A stretch of 16,270 bases of DNA from NCBI GenBank assembly GCA_937910825.1, contig CALEMO010000162.1:1-16270 (forward strand), read 5' to 3'. A program made the position numbers and the translations under genes. Under the pieces are notes generated by a model that worked only from the letters and a program-made list of their open reading frames with translations, was not told where the DNA came from and ran no database searches. The stretch is from an uncultured Solirubrobacterales bacterium (GTDB lineage: Bacteria > Actinomycetota > Thermoleophilia > Solirubrobacterales > 70-9). Shown piece after piece: positions 7,224 through 14,508 of this stretch (its first letter is position 1; every line of letters begins with the position of its first letter).

Positions 7224-8744
7224 CTAAAACCTGACAAAGGTCCAACTTGGCTTGCCGCGAAGTCTGTCCCTTGACGCCCGGACCGAGAGCTTCCAGCGAC
7301 CTTTACTAAGCCGCGTCGAGCACCGCAGCCGGGCTTTGCTCAAGGGCTGAATCGAGTCACAGTTCACGCTGCGCCGTTTCTTGCCGCGAACGGCTAAAAG
7401 TGAATAAGTGAGTCGTCCGACCGGCCTGATCAGCACCCGCACACGGTTTTTGCGGCGATCGAACCGCCAGTTCACATTTGGCCGGTTGGGTCTGTCCAAT
7501 GAACCCGGTTTGTTTGATGGAGGAGGTTCCGGCGCCGAACCCGTATCGGTGCCGCCACCGCTGCCAGGCTCATAGCCGGGGGAGCCACGCTCCATCAGGC
7601 CACCGAGCAGGCTCATCTTTGCCGGGTTGATTGTCCTCCAGTCATCGTTCAGGACCCCGCCCGTATCGCCGGAATTGGGGTTCCATGCCCAGAAGGTCCA
7701 GCTCATTCCCTGCTCGGTGAGATAATCGGCGAACTGGCGGATCCAGCGACCTTCGACCGTATCTGGCCCGACATTCTTTGCTCCGAATTCGCCGACCAGA
7801 ATCGGTGCTGTGCCGGCCTCATGGATGTAGCCAAAACCCTTTTGCCAACGGTCGGCCAGAATCGAAGCCATCTCGGGCGAGGAAAACCAGGGCTGCTCGA
7901 ATACACCAGGGCCATACTCATGCGGCGAGTAGACCAGCTGGTTTGCGCGGTTCAGCTCAACCGGGTTGTTTCGCACCCCTTCCAGGTTGCCGCCCCACCA
8001 GTGACGGTCAAGCTGCGAAGGGCCGGCTACCGGCCCTTCGATTCCTTCGACGACGATCAGCCAGTCGGGTGCATTGCTGAGCACGGCATTACCGGCCCGC
8101 TGAGCTGCCCGGCGCCAGTCATTGGCCGCCCCCGTACCCCAGGTGGCCTCGCCATGGGGTTCGTTCTTGAGATCTGCACCAATCACGTTGGCCTCTTTCG
8201 CATAGCGGCTGGAGAGGGCCTTCCAAGCGTTTACCCAGTCATTTTCTGAATAGCCGCCGACCCGATACCAGAGTGGACTCATGAAAGAATCGTCAGCCAG
8301 GGAATGGTTGTCGAGCAGGATCATCAGGCCCTGTCGCTCCGCCTCGGCGATGATTATGTCCATCACCTGCTGTGGGGTTTTGCCGGCCAGCTCCGCGTTG
8401 CGACCGCCGCCGTAGTCAATGCCGCTGGTGGTCGATGATTCCAGCGCTTCAATCGAAAACGGTAGCCGGATTGTATTAAATCCCTGAGACCGGATCTGGA
8501 TCAGCATGTCCTTGTAGTCACGAGCCCAGAGTCCGTGCGGTGCGTGGGTTTCGGTCTCAAAACCAAACCAGTTGACCCCCTGGAGCACAACCTCCTTACC
8601 GGCTGAGTCGACGATCAAACTGCCCTGGGTCCTGAGCGGCATCACAACCGAGGCCTGCGAAACTGAGGCAACGCCGAGGCCGATAAACAGTGCCGCCAAT
8701 GCCGCCGCAGCCATACGAAAGATTGATTCCCTGTTTTTGCCCAT
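7224..8744 (-). CDS. Secreted glycoside hydrolase family 5 (endoglucanase-like)
   Basis: ATG 8744 is chosen because AGGAG stands about 6 bases upstream; the ORF could extend 16 codons further but without support. The 506-residue product has a signal peptide (1-32, hydrophobic core AAAALAALFIGLGVA), a GH5 TIM barrel at about 35-390 and a Gly/Pro/Ser-rich linker (391-425). A basic C-terminal domain of about 80 residues follows, with two cysteines that may form a disulfide. Catalytic elements are LQGVNWFGFE (55-63), TIRLPF (91-96), the acid/base Glu195 in KNEPHG and the nucleophile Glu319 in VGEFG. SPHEYGPG and FWAWNPNSGDTGG are also typical of cellulase-like GH5. It probably cleaves beta-1,4-glucan or a related polysaccharide outside the cell. 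The C-terminal domain may bind polymer or cell wall but is not a module I recognise. Confidence 0.92.
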   Translation of the reverse strand: MGKNRESIFRMAAAALAALFIGLGVASVSQASVVMPLRTQGSLIVDSAGKEVVLQGVNWFGFETETHAPHGLWARDYKDMLIQIRSQGFNTIRLPFSIEALESSTTSGIDYGGGRNAELAGKTPQQVMDIIIAEAERQGLMILLDNHSLADDSFMSPLWYRVGGYSENDWVNAWKALSSRYAKEANVIGADLKNEPHGEATWGTGAANDWRRAAQRAGNAVLSNAPDWLIVVEGIEGPVAGPSQLDRHWWGGNLEGVRNNPVELNRANQLVYSPHEYGPGVFEQPWFSSPEMASILADRWQKGFGYIHEAGTAPILVGEFGAKNVGPDTVEGRWIRQFADYLTEQGMSWTFWAWNPNSGDTGGVLNDDWRTINPAKMSLLGGLMERGSPGYEPGSGGGTDTGSAPEPPPSNKPGSLDRPNRPNVNWRFDRRKNRVRVLIRPVGRLTYSLLAVRGKKRRSVNCDSIQPLSKARLRCSTRLSKGRWKLSVRASRDRLRGKPSWTFVRF

Positions 8745-8837
8745 TACTGCTCCTTTGCTTTGTGGGACCATCGCTGCAGCCTCAAAGCTCATAACACCGA
8801 CCTAAACCAGAGTTTCGGTGGGCCGCAGCAACCAGAG

Positions 8838-9107
8838 CTAGTCGTGTCGAAGATGGACCGGCTTTCGAGAAGCGTCGGAGACGTCAGTTCGCTGCTCGCA
8901 TGGTTCTCGGAAGCCGAGAGAACCTTGGTCGCGCTTGATCTCGGTGTTGACACAACGACGCCCGGAGGTCGGCTCGTCGCTTCCGTTATGGCTTCGGTCG
9001 CCGCTTGGGAACTTGACGTAATTTCAAGCCCAACCAAGGAGCGTCTCCAAGCGGCCCGCGACGCCGGCCGCCCAATCAGCGGTCCTGCCGTGATCGACGA
9101 CCCAGCC
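8838..9107 (+). pseudogene. Serine recombinase (resolvase/invertase) fragment
   Basis: The peptide LVVSKMDRLSRSVGDVSSLL, VALDLGVDTTTPGGRLVASV and ERLQAARDAGRPI follows the second half of the resolvase catalytic domain ('kLDRLsRs...', 'gvdTttpaGrlva.vmasvAewEr..i..Rt.e.l..ar..Gr'). The N-terminal part with the catalytic serine (YxRVS) is missing, as is the DNA-binding region after about 9107. The Arg-rich 'ER..IseRT' helix is altered to WELDVISSPT. About 90 residues remain, so it cannot recombine DNA. It continues in frame, with no stop, into the membrane protein downstream. It is direct evidence of a former mobile element or phage insertion here. Confidence 0.8.
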
Positions 9108-9197
9108 ACACCACTGAATTTATGCGTATCTTGGGTTGGCTATTTCCGATATATTGGATCTATCAAAAGGTCCGACCCGAAACTTTCTCTAGTCTTG

Positions 9198-9641
9198 ATG
9201 AACCTGACCTATCTGTCGGGAGCAGTCGGTCTCTTCGTCGGCTTCAACACCGTTCAGCAGGATGATCCGTCACTTACTTTTGCCGCCCTGGTTTTAGTCG
9301 GACTGTCCGGGCTGCTTTCTTTCCTTCGCCATTCTGTTTTTCACGAGTCCGACGCGAAGCGAATGGGCTGGGATATGGGCCGCAGGAACAACTTCCAGAT
9401 AGAGGTCGGAATCGCCAACCTCGCCTGGGGCGTTCTGGCCGTTCTTGCTGTAGTACTCGATTGGGGACTGCGGGTCGAGGCTGCCTCGATCCTGGTGTTC
9501 GGCTTCTACATGGTAGGCGTCGGATTGATGGTGGCGACCGCGCCCGGCGATGGCGCCGCCAGGCCCTGGAAGAACGTCGCCATCGCCAGCGTCTTCGGAA
9601 TCGCCACGGCAGTCCTGGGATTCCAGGGAATGTCTGCCTAG
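9198..9641 (+). CDS. Small multi-pass membrane protein, unknown function (possibly DUF6790-like)
   Basis: From ATG 9198 the product has 147 residues and four to five hydrophobic segments (about 3-20, 27-46, 68-90, 94-113 and 124-143). Between segments two and three is the polar loop RHSVFHESDAKRMGWDMGRR, followed by NFQIEVGIANLAWG. The combination GW...NFQ.EVG.ANL.WG resembles the DUF6790 membrane family; this is a tentative match from memory. The start is uncertain: the frame is open upstream through the recombinase fragment, there is no good ribosome site, and the AT-richer stretch 9110-9195 looks like a promoter or junction region. A TTG at 9195 is an equal alternative. It ends 75 bases before the MBL-fold gene. 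No function can be assigned. Confidence 0.6.
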   Translation: MNLTYLSGAVGLFVGFNTVQQDDPSLTFAALVLVGLSGLLSFLRHSVFHESDAKRMGWDMGRRNNFQIEVGIANLAWGVLAVLAVVLDWGLRVEAASILVFGFYMVGVGLMVATAPGDGAARPWKNVAIASVFGIATAVLGFQGMSA

Positions 9642-9716
9642 CGGTCCCAAACGACCGGCGGTCGGCGTAAATGACTTAGGCTTGGCTCCGGCAAAAACCG
9701 AGATGGGCAACGAGCG

Positions 9717-10478
9717 ATGAACAGCAAAAGCCGCAATCCGCTGGCACCGACCACTGAGCAGATCGCCGATGGCGTCTGGCGCCACGCCGGTGACATCAGG
9801 CGGGGTATGAACGTCTACTTCGTCGCCGAGGAAGAAGGCCCGGGTGTTTTTGCCTTCGATACCGGTACCCGCGCGATGGCCGGAGGAATCCGGAAGGCGG
9901 CAGCGGAACTGGGTGGACTGAGGCGGGTGGTGCTCGGTCACAGCCACGTTGATCACCGGGGCTCGGCCGCCAAGCTCGGTGTACCGGTGTACTGCCACCC
10001 GGACGAAGTGGCCGACGCGGAGGGTGACGGCGGCGTCCATTACCAGCCTCTCGGCGAGGTTCCGGTCACCTACTCACGTTGGCTTTACCGGGTCGTCTAC
10101 CCGATCTGGGACGCCGGCCCGGTGAAGATTTCAGGCACGCTTTCCGAAGGTGATCGCATCGCCGGATTCGAGGTTGTCCACTTCCCCGGCCATGCACCCG
10201 GGCAGATCGGCCTCTGGCGCGAGAGCGACCGGCTTTGCCTCAGCAGCGACACCATCTATTTGACGGACTCGATGCGACCACTCGGACACCACCCCGGCAT
10301 CTATCCGCCCCACCCCGTCTTCGACCAGGATGCGGAGCAGACCCTGGAAAGTGTGCGCAAGCTGGCCGCACTCGAGCCGAGCAAGATTGCCCCGGGACAC
10401 CTGGAGCCGCTACGTGGAGAGCGCGCCGAGCTGCGGGCCCGGCTGGAGGCTGCAGCAGACGAGCGCACCGGCTGGTAG
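9717..10478 (+). CDS. MBL-fold metallo-hydrolase
   Basis: The 253-residue protein carries the full metal-ligand set of the metallo-beta-lactamase fold: HSHVDH (His75, His77, Asp79, His80), His159 in FPGHAPGQ, Asp178 in SSDTIY and His228 in APGHLEP. Members are cytoplasmic di-metal hydrolases, among them glyoxalase II-like thioesterases and lactonases. The substrate cannot be told from sequence, although the compact form and GHAPGQIGLW stretch resemble the glyoxalase II-like group. There is no signal peptide. The ATG at 9717 has only a weak ribosome site (GAGATGGG about 10 bases upstream). A TAGGCT hexamer at 9677-9682 may be a -10 box. The CDGSH gene begins 103 bases further on, long enough for its own promoter. 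Confidence 0.88.
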   Translation: MNSKSRNPLAPTTEQIADGVWRHAGDIRRGMNVYFVAEEEGPGVFAFDTGTRAMAGGIRKAAAELGGLRRVVLGHSHVDHRGSAAKLGVPVYCHPDEVADAEGDGGVHYQPLGEVPVTYSRWLYRVVYPIWDAGPVKISGTLSEGDRIAGFEVVHFPGHAPGQIGLWRESDRLCLSSDTIYLTDSMRPLGHHPGIYPPHPVFDQDAEQTLESVRKLAALEPSKIAPGHLEPLRGERAELRARLEAAADERTGW

Positions 10479-10581
10479 TCGCCCGTGGCAACCGCGGGGC
10501 AAGGTCGAACCGACGCCCTGATCATCCGACTGGGGTCAGTCGCAGCGTAGACTCGGCACATCCAAGACGAGGAGGAGTTTC

Positions 10582-11250
10582 ATGTCCGAACAGAACGGTG
10601 AACAGCTGAAGATCAGCGTGGTGAAGAACGGCCCCTACGTGGTCGAAGGCGTACCCGAAATCAAGGACGCTCGGGGAGAAGATGCCTCCAAGGATGGCAA
10701 GGTCTTTCTCTGCCGCTGCGGACGATCTTCAAATAAGCCCTTCTGCGACGGCACTCATTCCAAGGTCGACTTCGACGGAACCGAAACCGCTGACCAGGGC
10801 CCGACCTCGGAACGCCGCGATGCCTACGAAGGAGACGGCGTCACGATCCTTGACGACCGCACCGTCTGCGCCCACATCGGAGAATGCACGGACGGGCTGC
10901 CGGTCGTGTGGAAGTTGGGCGAAGAGCCCTGGATCGATCCAAAGGGAGCATCCGCGGAAGAGATAAAACGGGTTGTCTCGACCTGCCCCTCCGGAGCACT
11001 CACATATACCGAGCCCGGATCTACCGAGACGGTGGAGCAAGCGATGGATCCTGCGATCAAGGCGGCCGTAGACGGGCCATACATGCTGCGCGGTGGAATT
11101 CCCGTCTTCTCGGCTGACGGCGAAGGCTACGAAGTACGTGCCCGCCAAACGCTCTGCCGCTGCGGCGGCTCTTCGAACAAGCCGTTCTGCGACGGAACCC
11201 ACTGGAAGGGGTTCAAGGACCCAGAAGAAGCGGAGAGACCAGCCGACTGA
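10582..11250 (+). CDS. Double CDGSH iron-sulfur protein with central Fer4_19-like domain
   Basis: This 222-residue protein has two CDGSH zinc-finger-like [2Fe-2S] motifs. The first is CRCGRSSNKPFCDGTH at 44-59 (ligands Cys44, Cys46, Cys55, His59); the second is CRCGGSSNKPFCDGTH at 192-207 (Cys192, Cys194, Cys203, His207). Between them, CAHIGEC (96-102) and CPSGAL (135-140) belong to a divergent ferredoxin-like domain (DUF1271 / Fer4_19 type). This three-part order is a known bacterial arrangement; roles in iron handling or electron transfer are proposed, not proven. A very strong ribosome site, GAGGAGG, stands about 7 bases before the ATG, and TAGACT (10548-10553) may be its -10 box. All metal ligands are intact. 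Expression is probably high, as judged from the ribosome site. Confidence 0.93.
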   Translation: MSEQNGEQLKISVVKNGPYVVEGVPEIKDARGEDASKDGKVFLCRCGRSSNKPFCDGTHSKVDFDGTETADQGPTSERRDAYEGDGVTILDDRTVCAHIGECTDGLPVVWKLGEEPWIDPKGASAEEIKRVVSTCPSGALTYTEPGSTETVEQAMDPAIKAAVDGPYMLRGGIPVFSADGEGYEVRARQTLCRCGGSSNKPFCDGTHWKGFKDPEEAERPAD

Positions 11251-11498
11251 CCGGCTGGCCCCCAGGGCTGCAGACAGAATGCGGTTGCGGTCAGGGTCGT
11301 GGTGGTGCCGCTGTAGCCGACTTCGCTGCCGAAAACCGAGTTGGGTGCGAGATCTGCGTTGGTCAGGGAACCAGAGGCCACCTTGGCCGAGCTCACGGCC
11401 GAATTCTGGGTCGATGTATTTGGGCAGGTTCCGGCCAGGTCGCCACTCGCCGGGCCAGTCAGTGGCCCGGCTGGGCCGGTCTGTCCAGGTATTCCCTG
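11251..11498 (-). pseudogene. Fragment of a collagen-like (Gly-X-Y) secreted protein
   Basis: Read from 11498 on the minus strand, the frame gives QGIPGQTGPAGPLTGPASGD, then LAGTCPNTSTQNSAVSSAKV, ASGSLTNADLAPNSVFG and TTTTLTATAFC. A short Gly-X-Y tract followed by 'GDLaGtyPNP.i...aV.S.kV..GsLtnaDlA..sV' is the architecture of collagen-like exported proteins common in Thermoleophilia. There is no start, no signal peptide and only a few Gly-X-Y triplets remain; the 3' end dissolves against the CDGSH stop codon at 11250. A Cys replaces the usual Tyr of 'GTYPNP'. It is a remnant truncated at both ends, with no ribosome site. Confidence 0.7.
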
Positions 11499-11554
11499 AG
11501 GGCGCAGAGTTCTGGGCAGTGGCTGCCCGTCGCGGTTCCAGCATCAATCCAACG

Positions 11555-12282
11555 ACGGTGCTTTTCGAACCAGCGACGCGGTCGGCACAATCACCCTCAA
11601 CCGTCCGGATCGCCTGAATACGGTCGTTCCCGGGCTGATCAATGGGCTCAATCAGGCTCTGGACGAGGCCGAGGGCGACGGCCCCTGGGACCCAACTTGG
11701 GACCTCAAATTCATGCGCCGCTACGTCGATACTTACATGAGGCTCTGGGGGTCACCCAAACCGGTGATCGTCCAGGTCCAGGGCTTCTGCCTGGGAGGCG
11801 GCTCCGACCTCGCGCTCTGCGCCGACCTGATCGTCTGTTCCGACGACTGCAGGATCGGCTATCCGCCCGCCCGGGTCTGGGGCTCTCCCACTACCGCGAT
11901 GTGGACCTACCGCCTCGGTCTTGAGCGCTCGAAGCGGCTCCTGCTGACCGGGGATCCAATCGACGGCCCGACCGCTGTCATCTGGGGACTCGCCAGTGAG
12001 TCCGTGCCCGAGGACGAACTCGAAGCAGCGGGGGCCAAGCTCGCGTCGCGGGTTGCGAGGTTGCCTTCGAACCAGCTGATGATGGAGACCCTGGTCAACA
12101 GCGTCTACGAGCAGATGGGAATGACTACAACCCAGCTGATCGGGACTCTGCTCGACGGGACCGCGAGACATACGCCCGAAGGAACCGCTTTCTCCGAACG
12201 GGTAGTCGACGACCTGCCCGGGGCGATAGCCGATCGCGACGGGCCGTTCGGTGATTATGGTCAGGGCGAGCGCACGGCTTAG
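11555..12282 (+). pseudogene. Damaged enoyl-CoA hydratase/isomerase (crotonase) with internal deletion
   Basis: The opening TVLFE (11555-11569) is in a different frame from the following AVGTITLNRPDRLNTVVPGL; one base is missing near 11572-11578. The main frame then runs unbroken to TAG at 12280-12282. Homology jumps from NQALDEAEGD directly to GPWDPTWDLKFMRRYVDTYM. In this crotonase subfamily about 30 residues normally lie between, including the first oxyanion-hole segment (FCAG.D). The second, GFCLGGGSDLALCADL, is intact, as are the downstream regions (GLERSKRLLLTGDPIDG and the C-terminal helices). Translation could begin at ATG 11713 (189 residues), but that product would lack the first half of the active site. 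It is therefore probably inactive, although the C-terminal part shows no stops. Its normal role would be hydration of enoyl-CoA in fatty-acid or sterol side-chain breakdown. Confidence 0.78.
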
Positions 12283-12389
12283 CAGCTTTGGCCGACCTAT
12301 AGGTTAAAGTTCCCAGCATCGACTAGTGTTTCAATGTCTTCATCCGAGCGGCAAACTGCCGTTACACATTTCACTTGGGGAGCTTTCAC

Positions 12390-13922
12390 TTGAGCGACAA
12401 ACGGGGTAGCTATCTGGTCCTGACGGCGATGATTTTTGCCGTCGCGATGACCTTCATCGACCAGACGATCGTTTCGATTTCCGTACCGGAGATTCAGCAG
12501 GAGCTCAACCTTTCTTCGACCGGAGTCCAGTGGGTGATCAACGGGTATCTGCTCTCGCTGGCCGCGCTCTTCGCTTTTGGCGGAAAAGTCGCCGACGTGG
12601 TCGGCCGCCGGACCATGGTGGTCATCGGCATCCTCATCTTCGCCACCGCTTCCGCGCTCTGCGGGGCGACGCCGGCGACCGGCATCGCCGAGGCCTGGAT
12701 CATCACCTTCAGAGTGATTCAGGGGGTTGGGGCGGCGCTGATGTTCCCCGCCGCCGTAGCGATCGTGATTTCGGCTTTCCCGATAGAGGGCCGGGGCAAA
12801 GCGATGGCACTTTTCTTCGGCATTACCGGCGCCCTGACCTCGATCGGTCCGATCGCTGGCGGCTACCTGACCGAGTGGACCTGGCGCTCGATCTTCTGGA
12901 TCAACATCCCGGTCGCGATCATCGCTCTACTGCTGATCTGGAAGAGCCAGCCCGAGCAACACAAGCGTCCTCAGCCGATCGACTACCGGGGCGCAGTCTT
13001 GATCGCCCTCGGCATGGGGCTGTTGGTTCTAGGGCTCCAGCAGTCGGCTGTATGGGACTGGACTAGTCCGGCGACCTGGGTCTGCATCCTCGCCGGCCTC
13101 TCGATCCTCGCGGTCTTTGTGGTTACGGAAAGCAGGTCCGAAAATCCGCTGATCCGAATCCAGATCTTCAAGGACCGCGCCTTCGCGGTTGACTGCCTGA
13201 TCCTCGGCCTGATGTCGATCGCTTTCGTCCCCCTGTTCCTCTTCGCCTCGATGTATTCCCAGATCTCGCTCGGCTGGCAGCCAGCCGAAGCGGGGCTGTA
13301 CCTGCTGATCTTCTTCGGCGGCTTTGGGGTTGCCTCCCAGTGGGGTGGTCGCATCCTCGACGCGAAGGGCGCAAGACCCGCAATGATCATCGGCGGCGCG
13401 GTCGCGGCCGTCGGCTTCTATCTCTGGGCGCAGAAGATGACCGACATCGACGGCGGCGCCGGAGCACAGTGGCCCTTCATTGTGATGGCAGGCGCCGGCA
13501 TCGGACTGATCCTCAGCCCGGCAAGCACCGACGCGATCAACCGGGCGCCGGCCACGAGCTACGGCGAAGCAACCGGCGTTACCCAGACTATTCGCAATTT
13601 CGGAGCCAGCTTCGGCCTGGCGGTGCTCGGTTCGATCCTGATCATCCAGAACCGGGTAAACCTCGAGAGTCTGATCGGAAACAAGGACAAAGCCGACGCG
13701 ATCGCAGGCGCGGTCTCACAAAGCTCGGGCGCCGGCTCCGGTGCAGCCCCGAACCCGAAGATCCTGGACGACATAGCGACCGCATTCGCGCAGTCGTCGC
13801 AGACAATCTTTTACATCATGGCCGGGGTGATGGCGGTGTGTTTCGTCGTGGCAGTAATCTGGGCGCCCAAAGGCAAGATGGAAGAAGTCTTCCTCGACGA
13901 GGATGGAGGCGGGTCTACTTGA
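12390..13922 (+). CDS. MFS efflux transporter, DHA2 (14-TM, EmrB/QacA) family
   Basis: The start is set at TTG 12390 because GGGGAG stands 7 bases upstream; an in-frame TTG at 12375 lacks a ribosome site. The 510-residue inner-membrane protein has the 14-helix DHA2 pattern. TM1 ends in FIDQTIVSISVPEI, the family motif with a membrane Asp; the loop 2-3 motif A is FGGKVADVVGRR; motif B lies in FRVIQGVGAALMFP; and motif C is in GPIAGGYLTEWTWRSIFWIN. It should export drugs or other small hydrophobic compounds by proton antiport. A soluble Gly/Ser/Ala-rich segment (SSGAGSGAAPNP) precedes the last helix, and the C-terminus is acidic (EDGGG). TAGGTT at 12300-12305 may be a -10 box. No TetR or MarR regulator is adjacent, so substrate and control are unknown. 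Confidence 0.93.
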   Translation: MSDKRGSYLVLTAMIFAVAMTFIDQTIVSISVPEIQQELNLSSTGVQWVINGYLLSLAALFAFGGKVADVVGRRTMVVIGILIFATASALCGATPATGIAEAWIITFRVIQGVGAALMFPAAVAIVISAFPIEGRGKAMALFFGITGALTSIGPIAGGYLTEWTWRSIFWINIPVAIIALLLIWKSQPEQHKRPQPIDYRGAVLIALGMGLLVLGLQQSAVWDWTSPATWVCILAGLSILAVFVVTESRSENPLIRIQIFKDRAFAVDCLILGLMSIAFVPLFLFASMYSQISLGWQPAEAGLYLLIFFGGFGVASQWGGRILDAKGARPAMIIGGAVAAVGFYLWAQKMTDIDGGAGAQWPFIVMAGAGIGLILSPASTDAINRAPATSYGEATGVTQTIRNFGASFGLAVLGSILIIQNRVNLESLIGNKDKADAIAGAVSQSSGAGSGAAPNPKILDDIATAFAQSSQTIFYIMAGVMAVCFVVAVIWAPKGKMEEVFLDEDGGGST

Positions 13923-13990
13923 GAACGATCGAGAGCTTGATTCGCCCCCATGGAGGCGGCCGTCGACCGCTTCGCCTGACGCCTTGTTCC

Positions 13991-14009
13991 GGTTTCACGC
14001 GGTGAAATC
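13991..14009. other. Inverted repeat between convergent genes
   Basis: TTTCAC (13993-13998) and GTGAAA (14002-14007) form a perfect six-pair stem with a GCG loop, extendable outward by a G-T pair and a G-C pair. It lies between the MFS gene and the convergent Mo-carrier remnant and covers the latter's stop. There is no T-run, so a role in termination is unproven. Confidence 0.35.
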
Positions 14010-14429
14010 GCCGCGGCCCGGCAAACCCTCGCCAGCGCTCCGGAACACCTGAAGAAGGAAACGCATCGAGGCCGCGTAGATTCCCGGCGATTCGCTCTCC
14101 CGAGGACCGGCGACATTCAGGCAGCCCCCGCCGCAGTGCTGTTCGACAAATGAAATGACCTGCGACCTGCCTGCCTCGACGCAAGGGTCCGCAGCCAGCA
14201 GCGGCCGGCCCAGGGAACTCGCCAACTCACGTGTAAATCGGGTTCCCGATGAATTCGCATCACCGGGCGAAAGCAGCAGGGTGGCGTCGGAGTCGCGCAC
14301 GTTCCACTCGGTCCGTTGTCGGTATTCCCTGGAAGGTGTCTCCTCCAGGTCCGGGTAGCTAGCGAGCAATCCGGGTGGCCGGTTGTGGTCTTCGGCCCGT
14401 CCGCCCGCCGGAGACCAGTTGCCGGATAG
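13995..14429 (-). pseudogene. 5'-truncated putative molybdenum-carrier / YpsA-like protein
   Basis: The minus frame reads LSGNWSPAGGRAEDH, LEETPSREYRQRTEWNVRDS, DATLLLSPGDANSSGTRFTR and CLNVAGPRESESPGIYAASM. These match in order the putative molybdenum-carrier / YpsA-like Rossmann family ('GGwcP.GR.AEDG.ip..Y.L.ETps..Y..RTewNVrDSDgTLil...l.gGT..T', 'lNVAGPRES..PGIY'). The N-terminal ISGGQTGVDRAALD nucleotide-binding motif is absent: upstream the frame runs into two tight hairpins and then the dodecin stop, with no start or ribosome site. The C-terminus is complete. About 145 of roughly 170 residues remain. The function of the family is inferred from structure only, so the cost of losing it is unknown. 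Confidence 0.75.
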
Positions 14430-14436
14430 GGCTCTC

Positions 14437-14480
14437 GGGCCAGCCTGAATGCCTGGCCCAGGGGCGCTCCGTGGCGCCCC
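14437..14480. other. Two adjacent perfect hairpins downstream of dodecin
   Basis: GGGCCAG (14437-14443) pairs with CTGGCCC (14453-14459) around a 9-base loop. GGGGCGC (14461-14467) pairs with GCGCCCC (14474-14480) around a 6-base loop. The stems are separated by one base. On the minus strand they begin 29 bases after the last dodecin stop. There is no T-run, but the strong GC stems could stop transcription or protect mRNA ends, and they coincide with the truncation point of the Mo-carrier gene. Confidence 0.45.
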
Positions 14481-14508
14481 CGGCTCACAACAGCACAGAA
14501 TTCGGAAC

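Noticed and set aside
9294..10040. 248-codon minus-strand ORF
   Set aside because: It is antisense to the membrane protein and MBL-fold genes, whose motifs are unambiguous.
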